Source: Bremerella sp. TYQ1 (GTDB taxonomy: Bacteria; Planctomycetota; Planctomycetia; Pirellulales; Pirellulaceae). Taken from it: a stretch of DNA of 64,000 nt. This document shows positions 46,233 through 54,654 of the stretch, piece after piece. The position numbers and the translations under genes are program-made. The DNA lies in contig NZ_CP083740.1 in NCBI RefSeq assembly GCF_020150455.1, forward strand, positions 5,601,001-5,665,000, read 5' to 3'. The first letter of the stretch is position 1; each line of letters opens with the position of its first letter. A model generated the notes under the pieces. It worked only from the letters and a program-made list of their open reading frames with translations. It did not search any database and was not told where the DNA came from.

Positions 46233-46246
46233 GCCTCCTTTTCTTT
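46219..46246 (+). terminator. Intrinsic terminator overlapping the dnaB stop codon
   Basis: GGAGGCTT (46221-46228) pairs with AAGCCTCC (46231-46238), with only a 2-base loop between, followed by TTTTCTTTT. The TAA stop at 46230-46232 lies in the loop and right arm, so the terminator starts inside the coding sequence. Confidence 0.7.
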
Positions 46247-46298
46247 TGCGTCTAAAGACAAGGCAAAAGATTTCCGCGGAACATGAAGTCGATCGACC

Positions 46299-46304
46299 TA
46301 TAAT
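46299..46304 (+). promoter_or_regulatory. Possible -10 element for bpt
   Basis: A perfect TATAAT, about 58 bases before the chosen start, but without a recognisable -35. Confidence 0.3.
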
Positions 46305-46361
46305 ACGTTTGTCGATTGTTGGATGGCCTAAGTTAGGTACGTGCCGAAAAAGAGGTCCGAA

Positions 46362-47072
46362 GTGAGCCATCGCTACGGAGCAAAATTTATCGACGTCGAA
46401 GAGACGTGCCCTTACCTGCCGGACCGGCTGGCTGTGCTACCGTTCTATCTGACCGAATTCCGAGCGGATCCTCGCTCGTTTGATCAAGCTTTGGCCGAAG
46501 GCGTTCGGCGATCGGGCATCTTCATCTATCACACGCAATGCCCTGGTTGTAATGCCTGCGAACCGATTCGCATTCCAGTCGAAGAGTTTAAGCCGCGTCG
46601 GCGCCATCGTCGCGTGCTTAAGAAAGCAGAGCCTGAGCTACGCGTCGAGATCGGTGAACCGATGGTCGATCGTGAGCGAGTCGACCTATACAACAAGCAC
46701 AAAGTCGGCCGAGGGCTTGGCGAGCCAGGCAGTGAGATTGATATCCGTAGTTTGAAAGAGTTTATCGGAATCAGCTGCTGCGACAGTCGTGAGTTTCGGT
46801 ACTATCGTGGTGATGACTTGGTCGGTATTGCCATCGCTGACGTAGGACAAGAAGCAATGTCGGCTGTCTATTGCTATTTCGATTCTGAAATGTCAGAGCT
46901 AAGCATTGGAAATTTCTCTGTTCTGAAGCAAATCGAAGCGTGCCGTGCGTGGGGGCTTAAGTACTTGTATCTCGGTTTCTATGTCGCTGGCAACGACCAC
47001 ATGAAGTACAAAGCCAACTACCTCCCGCACGAACGTCGGATCGATGGAGAGTGGATTCGATTCGACTCATAG
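46362..47072 (+). CDS. bpt: Aspartate/glutamate leucyltransferase (Bpt)
   Basis: Adds Leu from leucyl-tRNA to N-terminal Asp or Glu, creating a degradation signal in the N-end rule pathway. The 236-residue protein has the family N-terminal CPYLPDRLAVLPFYLTEFRADPRSFDQALAEGVRRSGIFIYHTQCPGCNACEPIRIP and the late AVYCYFDSEMSELSIGNFSVLKQIE and LYLGFYV segments. The GTG at 46362 is chosen since AGAGG lies seven bases upstream; a GTG at 46341 is the alternative. No clpS is in the window. Confidence 0.92.
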   Translation: MSHRYGAKFIDVEETCPYLPDRLAVLPFYLTEFRADPRSFDQALAEGVRRSGIFIYHTQCPGCNACEPIRIPVEEFKPRRRHRRVLKKAEPELRVEIGEPMVDRERVDLYNKHKVGRGLGEPGSEIDIRSLKEFIGISCCDSREFRYYRGDDLVGIAIADVGQEAMSAVYCYFDSEMSELSIGNFSVLKQIEACRAWGLKYLYLGFYVAGNDHMKYKANYLPHERRIDGEWIRFDS

Positions 47073-47099
47073 TTTCGAACGATCGCTGGAAAGAATCGC

Positions 47100-47840
47100 T
47101 TGTCCGATACGCCTGAATGTCCTCCGGTTGTTCCTAAGCTTTCGCTAAAACTGCTGATGCTTTGGGTGTTGCTACTTGCGGTGGTAACTACGTTTTGGGT
47201 TTCCCTTTTGAATCTGTTTGGGAAAGACTTGGCGTCTCAGCTGGACTGGCATTCATTGCGGTTTTATGGGGGCAAAGCATTTACTTTAGGAACCGCAGCT
47301 ACCGCAATATTATTGCTGGCGGTCTGGCGAAGTCGCCAAGTTCCATTTGTGTGGCAGCCTGGGCATCTGCTTTTGTTATTTCTATGCATCTATGAATTAA
47401 GTGCGGTGGTGGCAACGGCAGTGGATGCCGCGACTTATGATCCAACGCGCGTCTATGACCCGTTTCGACAATCGATTTACGAATCACAGGCCCTCGTCCA
47501 AAGTGTAGCGGCAGCCATGTTGTTTCTCGTTGGCGTTTGTAGGTCTCATTTCGGTATTGTATGGCGAGTTATTTTGGGAACCATGTTGTTCTCAAGCCTG
47601 CTGGTTATCGTCTTGCTCAATCCGCTTCAATGGCCGATGGGCAGAATCGTATCGTACGACCTTTTAGAAACGATCAACCTGGTGGCTAGAGTCTTCATTT
47701 TCTCAGCCGTACTAATTACCGCCGTAGTCGAAGGTGCGCTCCGCAAGCGAAGGGATTGGGTGCACTGGGTTGGTGTTGGTTTGCTTTTGATACATTACTC
47801 GCCCTCTTTGATTTATCTCGTTGATTTAACCATGCAGTAG
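47100..47840 (+). CDS. Multi-pass membrane protein of unknown function
   Basis: A 246-residue protein with about six hydrophobic segments, the first near LLMLWVLLLAVVTTFWVSLL. I see no family motif. The start is TTG at 47100 with GGAAAG eight bases upstream, and it lies 27 bases after bpt, so the two may form a transcript. Confidence 0.65.
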   Translation: MSDTPECPPVVPKLSLKLLMLWVLLLAVVTTFWVSLLNLFGKDLASQLDWHSLRFYGGKAFTLGTAATAILLLAVWRSRQVPFVWQPGHLLLLFLCIYELSAVVATAVDAATYDPTRVYDPFRQSIYESQALVQSVAAAMLFLVGVCRSHFGIVWRVILGTMLFSSLLVIVLLNPLQWPMGRIVSYDLLETINLVARVFIFSAVLITAVVEGALRKRRDWVHWVGVGLLLIHYSPSLIYLVDLTMQ

Positions 47841-47857
47841 AGTGTCTTGGCAGCTGT

Positions 47858-47887
47858 TTGGAATGGTGGTTTGAAATGGATTACAAT
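47858..47887 (+). promoter_or_regulatory. Putative sigma70-type promoter
   Basis: TTGGAA (47858-47863), an 18-base spacer and TACAAT (47882-47887), about 48 bases before the ATG of the oxidoreductase gene. Confidence 0.4.
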
Positions 47888-47934
47888 GGCGTTCATTAAA
47901 CCTCTCCCCATCACTCCAGCCCCACCTGCCTGAT

Positions 47935-50004
47935 ATGAAATCTTTGACGCTCTCGATGTGTCTTTGCTTCGTGTTCACGACTGCTTGGCTAAATGCTTCC
48001 GTCCTTCACGCGGAAGATCAGCAAGTCGACGTAATCGTTTACGGTGCCACGCCAGGAGGCGTCTGCGCTGCTATTGCTGCTGCTCGCGAGGGGGCATCGG
48101 TGATACTCATCGAACCGACATCGCATGTCGGAGGAGTGAATACAGGCGGCTTGAGTTTTAGCGATTCGAATCAAACGGTCCGCTCGACGGTGATGGGTTT
48201 GTTTGATGAATGGCATCGTCGCGTTGAAGAAGATTACAAGTCCCGAGGCGTGAAGCTTCCCTACGATGTGAGTGTGAAGGACAACGCGAAGTGGACGTAC
48301 GAACCGCATGTTGCCATGCGGGTCACGATGGACATGCTGAAAGAAGCCAAGGTCGAAGTCCTTCCGGAGCACGTGCTGCAGTTGGTGAAGAAGGATGGCG
48401 CAACCATCACTGAGTTGGTCACCGATCAGGGGAACTTCCAGGCGAAGACGTTCATCGATGCGACTTACGAAGGAGACCTTCTGGCCGCGGCGAATGTTAG
48501 TTGGACGATTGGCCGTGAAGGAAAAGCGGAGTTTGGCGAGTCGCTTGCCGGAAAGCGATATCCGAAAGGGCGAATGAAGATCGATGGATTCGATAAAGAT
48601 GGCAAGTTGCTGCCTTTGCTGACGACCAATTCTCCTGGCAACGAGGCCGACGGGGACGACTTGGTAATGGTCTACAGTTTTCGACTTTGTCTGACAGCAG
48701 ACCCTGAAAACAAGGTCCCTATGCCGAAGCCGAAGCGTTATGATCCGGCTCGATTTGAAGCGGTTCGTCGTTATATCGCATCCGGAGGACGTAGCTTCGG
48801 GATTGATCTGTATCCCCTGCCTGGAAACAAGTTTGACGGCAACAATTCGATTGGTGGGCAATTCTCGCTAGGACTTGTCGGGGCGTGCAATGGTTGGAGT
48901 GAGGCGGATCAGGCTGGACGAGACGAGATCTTCGATCAGCACAAACAGTACACGCTGGAGTTCTATCACTTCTTGACAAACGATCCGGCTGTGCCGCAAG
49001 AGATACGCGCCAAGTATGCTCGGCTTGGACTTTGCAAAGATGAGTTCGCCGATAACGAACATTGGCCACCGCAGCTCTATGTTCGAGAAGGTCGCCGCAT
49101 GCAGGGAATGTATGTCGTCAGCCAATCGGACATCTTGGAAGCTCCTGAAAAGGATGACCCGATTGCGGTCTCGTCGTTTCCTATCGACTCACACGATTGT
49201 CAGCGAGTCGCCTTTGAGAATGGCACCGTTGCCGATGAGGGAACGATTTTTCCAGTTCGCATGCCTGATCGACGTCACGGCTATGCGTACCACATTCCTT
49301 ATCGATCTATCGTCCCCCAACCTAATGAATGCGATAACCTGATAGTGCCTGTGGCGATGTCATGTACGCATGTCGGCATCTCTTCGATTCGTGTCGAACC
49401 GACATGGATGATCATCGGACAAAGTGCTGGCATTGCTGCCGCTTTGGCTGCGAAACATGACGTTGGAGTTCAGGAATTGCCATATCCTCAATTGCGGGAA
49501 CGGTTACTTGCTCAAGGGCAGGTTCTCGATCTTCCCGCGCTGGCAGATCTTCCCGCAAAGCCGAAGGCATCGTCGATCGCCTCGAAAAGCCTTCCTGGTA
49601 TCGTCCTGGATGACTCAGCTGCCAAGCTTGAAGGGGAGTGGGCTCGTTCCTCAAACTTCAAGCCAAGTGTTGATGGTAGCTATCGCCATGACGATGCCAA
49701 AGGGGATCGGACTGCGACGGCTCGTTTTGAATTCAAAGTTCCAAAGAGCGGCATGTACGAAGTGAAGATGGCTTATTCGGCCCATCCGACGCGAGCTAAA
49801 AACGTTCCGGTCGTTTTTGAAAATGGGGCGAAGGTAACAGCTATCCTTGTCGATCAGACGAAGCCGCTGCCCAATGGTGAGGGGTTCCGCACAATCGGCG
49901 AGGTTCAGCTGTCGGCAGAAGATGTCGTTCAGGTCGTTATTCGAAATCAAGATACCGATGGGTTCGTGATTTTAGATGCTCTTCAGCTTCTGCCGGTGAA
50001 ATAG
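47935..50004 (+). CDS. Secreted FAD-dependent oxidoreductase with golvesin/xanthan-lyase-like C-terminal domain
   Basis: The 689-residue protein has a signal peptide (cleaved near LHAED, residue 26), then a Rossmann FAD-binding motif VDVIVYGATPGGVCAAIAAAREGASVILIEP, with HVGGVNTGGLSF, KTFIDATYEGDLLAAAN and a late CTHVGISSIRVEPTWMIIGQSAGIAAALA. Residues about 560-689 resemble the golvesin/Xly CBD-like domain (MYEVKMAYSAHPTRAKNVPV and VVIRNQDTDGFVILDALQLLP). This architecture is common in planctomycetes; the substrate, perhaps a polysaccharide breakdown product, is unknown. Confidence 0.87.
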   Translation: MKSLTLSMCLCFVFTTAWLNASVLHAEDQQVDVIVYGATPGGVCAAIAAAREGASVILIEPTSHVGGVNTGGLSFSDSNQTVRSTVMGLFDEWHRRVEEDYKSRGVKLPYDVSVKDNAKWTYEPHVAMRVTMDMLKEAKVEVLPEHVLQLVKKDGATITELVTDQGNFQAKTFIDATYEGDLLAAANVSWTIGREGKAEFGESLAGKRYPKGRMKIDGFDKDGKLLPLLTTNSPGNEADGDDLVMVYSFRLCLTADPENKVPMPKPKRYDPARFEAVRRYIASGGRSFGIDLYPLPGNKFDGNNSIGGQFSLGLVGACNGWSEADQAGRDEIFDQHKQYTLEFYHFLTNDPAVPQEIRAKYARLGLCKDEFADNEHWPPQLYVREGRRMQGMYVVSQSDILEAPEKDDPIAVSSFPIDSHDCQRVAFENGTVADEGTIFPVRMPDRRHGYAYHIPYRSIVPQPNECDNLIVPVAMSCTHVGISSIRVEPTWMIIGQSAGIAAALAAKHDVGVQELPYPQLRERLLAQGQVLDLPALADLPAKPKASSIASKSLPGIVLDDSAAKLEGEWARSSNFKPSVDGSYRHDDAKGDRTATARFEFKVPKSGMYEVKMAYSAHPTRAKNVPVVFENGAKVTAILVDQTKPLPNGEGFRTIGEVQLSAEDVVQVVIRNQDTDGFVILDALQLLPVK

Positions 50005-50227
50005 ATGGAAGTGACGCTGCCAGCAGCATCGCTAGCATCCTATTTTACCTGAACCATAAACTTTTCCGATGCGTATCCCAGCTCAGCGTAACTCCTAGGC
50101 GATATTCGTCTTGCCAGGAGTGAGGCGTTCCAGTATTTCTCCACATTGCGACCCAAAGCCTTGCGCTTTTAGGGGGCATTGGTAGGCAAGGAAGCCAGCC
50201 AGATAAGTTGATAAAGGGATTTACCGC

Positions 50228-51820
50228 ATGCAGTGGATACGCCACGGGCTAACGAGCGTCGTTGTTTTAACCGCGCTAGGATGTCTTGGCTCTGGACTTA
50301 ACCAGGCCGCAGCACAGGACATCGTGCCACAACTGACCGCGCCATCACCGATTACACCATCGGTTCCGACTCAGCCGTTGATTACGGGGATTCGCCTGCA
50401 AGGGAATGCTCAGACGGAAGAAACACGGATTCGATCGATGATTAAATCGCGTGTGGGTCGAGAGTTTGACGCGGAGCAAATTCAGTCAGACGTTCGCCGT
50501 TTGGCAGCTTCCGGACTTTTTCGCGACGTCAAAATTCTGACCGATAAGTCTGCCGAAGGCATCTATGTCACGTTCCAGTTCGAGGAACGCCCACGCATTG
50601 GCTATATCAAGTTTCTCGGCAACGAATCGGTCCGCGACAAAACGCTTCTGAAAAAGTCGGAGATGCGACTCGAAGGAACGCTGAATAAGTACGTTATCGA
50701 AGAAGCCCGCATCAAGCTGGAAGACTATTACCACACTCGTGGACACGGAAAAGCGACGGTTCAGGTAGTTGAAGGCCTAGGCCCCGAAGACAAAGGGGTT
50801 GTCTTTATGATCCATGAAGGGCCACTGGCTCGAATCGGTAGTACTGCATTCGTGGGCAATTCGATCGCTTCCGACAGTCGATTGAAAACGCAAGTCAAAA
50901 GCAAGCCAGGCTGGTTCTATGTTCTTAAGGGCCAACTCGATAAATCGCAGCTGGAACAAGACGTCGACAGCCTGACCGCTTATTATCGAAGCCTTGGTTT
51001 CTTCAAAGCACAGATCAATCGCATCGTCGAGTACAGCGACAGTGGATTGTGGGCTTATGTCACTTTTGTGATTGACGAAGGGCCTCGCTATGAAGTTCGC
51101 AACATCTCGTTTGTGGGGCATACTCGCTTCGAGACCGAACAGCTGACTAGCCAAGTCAAAATGGAACGAGGCGAGTACTTCGATCAGAAGAAGATGAATG
51201 CGGATATCCGCGCGATTTCTGACTTGTACGGCTCGCAAGGATATATCCACGCAGACGTTCAAGCCGAGCCTCGCTTCCTGGAAACACCAGGGACGCTTGA
51301 CTTGGTGTATGACATTCGCGAAGGAGATCAGTACCGCGTTGGAAATATCAACATCGAAATCAGCGGTGACTTCCCGCACACGAAGCACGCGGTGATTCTT
51401 AACCGCATGTCGCTTCAGCCAGGCGATATCATCGACATCACAAAGATCCGTGACGACGAACGCCGTATCAAAGCCTCGCAGCTTTTTGTCAACGAGCCGC
51501 ACCGTGGCGTAACCCCTTCGATTACCGTGGCTCCTCCCGAGCTTAGCGAAGTCGAGACGCAAGTTGCTCAGCAGCGCGGTGGTGGAACGTATCGCGGTCA
51601 AAGTCCCAATACAAACTACGCGAATCAAGTCCATTCACAGAATGGGTATCCTGTGCAGCAAAGTAACTATCAACAAGCTCCATCGCACACGTCGCCGCCA
51701 CAGCAAGCGGTGCCACAGATGAGCCGTTATTCGCAGCCTGTATATCGTGAAGCCGCAGTGCCGACGCACCCGCAGCACTATCCAAACTCCGTTTATTCAT
51801 CATCCGTGCCGAACAACTAA
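50228..51820 (+). CDS. POTRA-only half of a split BamA/Omp85 protein
   Basis: Exported protein (530 residues, signal peptide to about residue 29, AAAQD). Residues 51-121, 122-199, 200-286 and 287-367 are four POTRA repeats (LITGIRLQGNAQTEETRI, IGYIKFLGNESVRDKTLL, IGSTAFVGNSIASDSRL, VRNISFVGHTRFETEQL). Residues 368-436 hold most of a fifth, YRVGNINIEISGDFPHTKHA to SITVAPPE, where the final strand expected before the barrel is missing. A Q/P/Y/N-rich, probably disordered tail runs 445-530. No barrel follows. The next gene carries the barrel, 58 bases downstream in another frame. Confidence 0.9.
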   Translation: MQWIRHGLTSVVVLTALGCLGSGLNQAAAQDIVPQLTAPSPITPSVPTQPLITGIRLQGNAQTEETRIRSMIKSRVGREFDAEQIQSDVRRLAASGLFRDVKILTDKSAEGIYVTFQFEERPRIGYIKFLGNESVRDKTLLKKSEMRLEGTLNKYVIEEARIKLEDYYHTRGHGKATVQVVEGLGPEDKGVVFMIHEGPLARIGSTAFVGNSIASDSRLKTQVKSKPGWFYVLKGQLDKSQLEQDVDSLTAYYRSLGFFKAQINRIVEYSDSGLWAYVTFVIDEGPRYEVRNISFVGHTRFETEQLTSQVKMERGEYFDQKKMNADIRAISDLYGSQGYIHADVQAEPRFLETPGTLDLVYDIREGDQYRVGNINIEISGDFPHTKHAVILNRMSLQPGDIIDITKIRDDERRIKASQLFVNEPHRGVTPSITVAPPELSEVETQVAQQRGGGTYRGQSPNTNYANQVHSQNGYPVQQSNYQQAPSHTSPPQQAVPQMSRYSQPVYREAAVPTHPQHYPNSVYSSSVPNN

Positions 51821-51878
51821 GAAGCCTGGTTCAGCTCGATTTCCCCCCCGAGCGCCAACGCTGAATGAGGACCCCTAG

Positions 51879-53498
51879 GTGGACAGAAGCGGAAAACTGC
51901 TGAAGATAACCATCGCTCTGAGTTTCATGGCTTGCACTACCGCAGCATGGAATTCGGTTTCGGCTCAGAACTGGGTCGACAACCGTGGGCAACAGGCCGC
52001 ACCGAACTGGAACGTTCAGGGGCGAGACAGCCAAGGTTATCCTGGAAGCGCACAGAACTGGGATTCGTACGATCGCGCGGCCTATGAAGCGTCGCCTGGC
52101 AATCCGAATCAGTACCGAAACGGAATGCCTGCCTCAGGATCACCCATTGGCACCTACGAACCGTACCAACAGCAACAAGCGGTTCAGCCGGTTCAGTACC
52201 AGCAGGGATATCCTTCACCGTCCAATCCCGAAACGGGAATGTACAACACCGATCCTTCAGGCTACCCGTACGGAGCTCCTCCCGTACCAGCCCCTGTGAC
52301 TGGACCTCCCGGAACGTACGGCTATCCTCAGAACAATGGTCGACCGCTAGGTGGTGCTCGTATTTATGATCCGCCGTTAGGACCAGATGCGATCATCTCT
52401 CCAAACCCTTATTACGACCCAGGCCGAACTGCTGACCTGACTATTCGTGCGGAAGAAGCTCAGACGGGGCGATTCCAATTCGGTGTCGGTATCAACTCCG
52501 ACGCCGGTGTGACCGGTTCGATCGTTATCGACGAACGTAACTTCGACTGGAAACGTTACCCGACCAGCGTCGACGACGTTTGGAACGGCCGAGCATGGCG
52601 TGGAGCAGGGCAGGGTTTCCGTATCGAAGCAATGCCGGGTAGCCAAGTGCAGCGTTACATGGTCAGCTTCAGCGAGCCCTATCTGTTCAATACACGTGTC
52701 AGTTTGAACTTGAGTGGTTACTTCTTCAATCGAATCTATCGCGACTGGGACGAACAGCGTGTCGGTGGACGTGTTGGCTTGGGCTATCGCTTGACGCCTG
52801 ACCTTTCCACATCGGTCAGCCTTCGAATGGAAGATGTCGAGATCAGTGATCCTCGCGTGCCTGGCGTGCCGGAACTTGACGCCGTGCTGGGACACCAAGA
52901 CTTGTACACCGGTAGCTGGAGCATTTCGCACGATACACGCGACTTGGCATTCGCTCCGACCGAAGGTCACCTATTTGAGATCAACTTGGAACAAGCTTTC
53001 GGCGAGTACAACTATTCGCGAGCCGAAGTTGACTTCCGTCAGTACTTCCTGCTAGGCGAGCGTCCGGATGGTTCAGGCCGTCACACGTTGGGCTTCTCGA
53101 CACGCGCAGGCTTCTCAGGTTCCGATACGCCAATCTTTGAGAACTTCTACGCTGGTGGTTTCTCGACGCTGCGTGGTTTCGACTTCCGTCGTGTTGGTCC
53201 GAAGTCGGGCGACGTGTTCATTGGTGGTCCGTTTCGTCTGTTAGGCTCCGTGGAATACACGTTCCCGATCACTGCCGACGACATGGTCAAGGGTGTGCTC
53301 TTCACCGACGTTGGTGCAGTCGAAGAGTCGACGAAGATTGTGTGGGATGATTTCGACGTCGCACCTGGTTTCGGTTTGCGAATCTCGGTGCCTGCGTTGG
53401 GACAAGCTCCGATTGCATTGGACTTTGCCTTCCCAATCAACCACGCCGACACCGACCAGACTCAGGTATTCAGCTTCTTCGTCGGTGCTGCTCGTTAA
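51879..53498 (+). CDS. bamA: Barrel half of a split BamA/Omp85 protein
   Basis: An outer-membrane beta-barrel with its own signal peptide (cleaved near VSAQ, residue 30). Residues 31-175 are rich in Q, P, Y, G and N. Residues 184-200 (ADLTIRAEEAQTGRFQFGVG) match the last POTRA5 strand and barrel entry of BamA, then NSDAGVTGSIVIDERNFDW and the barrel. Loop-6 motif LRGFDFRRVGP is near residue 431. The C-terminus ends VFSFFVGAAR, lacking the usual final Phe. The GTG start at 51879 has GAGGA eight bases upstream. It probably works with the preceding POTRA protein in outer-membrane protein insertion. Confidence 0.9.
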   Translation: MDRSGKLLKITIALSFMACTTAAWNSVSAQNWVDNRGQQAAPNWNVQGRDSQGYPGSAQNWDSYDRAAYEASPGNPNQYRNGMPASGSPIGTYEPYQQQQAVQPVQYQQGYPSPSNPETGMYNTDPSGYPYGAPPVPAPVTGPPGTYGYPQNNGRPLGGARIYDPPLGPDAIISPNPYYDPGRTADLTIRAEEAQTGRFQFGVGINSDAGVTGSIVIDERNFDWKRYPTSVDDVWNGRAWRGAGQGFRIEAMPGSQVQRYMVSFSEPYLFNTRVSLNLSGYFFNRIYRDWDEQRVGGRVGLGYRLTPDLSTSVSLRMEDVEISDPRVPGVPELDAVLGHQDLYTGSWSISHDTRDLAFAPTEGHLFEINLEQAFGEYNYSRAEVDFRQYFLLGERPDGSGRHTLGFSTRAGFSGSDTPIFENFYAGGFSTLRGFDFRRVGPKSGDVFIGGPFRLLGSVEYTFPITADDMVKGVLFTDVGAVEESTKIVWDDFDVAPGFGLRISVPALGQAPIALDFAFPINHADTDQTQVFSFFVGAAR

Positions 53499-53664
53499 AC
53501 AATGTTCCGGCGGCATCCACCGGTTGCAATGTCGTCAAGAACCAGGACTCAGCAAAATCGGCTTAACTCTCATAATCCGCAATGTCGATAGTCTCTCGGG
53601 GCGAGGTAGATTGGATAGAGGGCTTCTTTTCAGCTAGGAGCAACTCGGTCCCCTGGAGAAAAGA

Positions 53665-54279
53665 ATGCAGCGAAGAGAGTTTCTGAAGCACCTGAGTGTC
53701 CCGATCTATTTTGGGCCTGTTGCTTGTGCTTTGAGTGGTTGCGGTACGCTATTACATACCGACCGCGTCCATCGTCCACATTCCCATCAAATCGACTGGA
53801 AAGTCGCTGCCCTGAACGGTTTGGGAATGTTGTTTTTCTTTGTCCCCGGCGTCGTGGCGTTTGCGGTCGACTTCTATACGGGGGCGATCTATTTGCCGTA
53901 CGACGAGTGCTATCTGCCTCCGACTCAGAGCGAACCAGTGCCAAGTGCCCCGGCGGTTCCTGTGGAGAGCGTTCCATCGCCGCCAGCTATGGGGCCCTCG
54001 CTAACTCCTGCCGGACCAATGCACCAGACCTCGCACGCTTCACCCGGATTGCCAGGCCTGCGACAAGTTCACGTGCCGCGCGAAAGACTTAACGCGCAAA
54101 CGCTGGAACAAGTGGTCTCAGCCCAAGTGGGGCAGCAAGTATCGTTTGAGCAGCAACCAGTCCGAATTAGTGAGCTTGCTCAGATCGACTCTTTCGACAT
54201 GCAAAGAGAACGGCACGAGTCTGATCATCAGTTTGGTTTCAGTATTGGAAACCTGCTGGATCGACTACGAAATGCTTAG
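53665..54279 (+). CDS. Predicted Tat-exported lipoprotein
   Basis: The N-terminus QRREFLK matches the twin-arginine motif, followed by a hydrophobic stretch and the lipobox ALSGC (Cys26), so it is probably an exported lipoprotein. Residues about 48-78 (AALNGLGMLFFFVPGVVAFAVDFYTGAIYLP) form a hydrophobic segment. A Pro-rich region and a polar C-terminus follow. I recognise no named family. It lies 166 bases after the barrel gene on the same strand, so a link to outer-membrane assembly is possible but unproven. Confidence 0.7.
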   Translation: MQRREFLKHLSVPIYFGPVACALSGCGTLLHTDRVHRPHSHQIDWKVAALNGLGMLFFFVPGVVAFAVDFYTGAIYLPYDECYLPPTQSEPVPSAPAVPVESVPSPPAMGPSLTPAGPMHQTSHASPGLPGLRQVHVPRERLNAQTLEQVVSAQVGQQVSFEQQPVRISELAQIDSFDMQRERHESDHQFGFSIGNLLDRLRNA

Positions 54280-54334
54280 TGGTGGGATTGCTCACACTTA
54301 GTTGTTTGATGGCGAACCATCCACTCGGCGATGC

Positions 54335-54574
54335 CTACCGGAACGTCCAGTCGACGTAGGTGTTTTGATAGCCGTGATGATACCCGGCGGTTCGATACGG
54401 TTGGCTGACTCCAAACCAACCGTAGGAGTACCGCGTTTTAGGACGCGGCGTGAGAATCGGCGACGCGGTCGATTCGGGGGCGATGATCCAATATTGGGCG
54501 GGACCGGCAGCCTCAGCCATCGACGTGACAGATAGACCTGCGAATAGCGTCAGTGCCAGCATCCAATTTCGCAT
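54335..54574 (-). CDS. Small secreted protein
   Basis: A 79-residue protein with a clear signal peptide (MRNWMLALTLFAGLSVTSMAEA) and a mature part with YWIIAPESTASPILTP and YSYGWFGVSQPYRT, a Tyr/Gly-rich pattern seen in small planctomycete secreted proteins. GGAG lies eight bases upstream of the ATG. Function unknown. Confidence 0.6.
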   Translation of the reverse strand: MRNWMLALTLFAGLSVTSMAEAAGPAQYWIIAPESTASPILTPRPKTRYSYGWFGVSQPYRTAGYHHGYQNTYVDWTFR

Positions 54575-54654
54575 TCGTTTCTCCCCCGAGCGTGAATCTA
54601 ATGAATCGACTCTGTTTATGTCGACCGTTCTGGGGTGATAGCACGCAGGGAAAA

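Noticed and set aside
50228..53498. The split BamA as a frameshift or sequencing error
   Set aside because: The second gene has its own ribosome site, GTG start and signal peptide, and the two low-complexity tails would make a simple frameshift unlikely.
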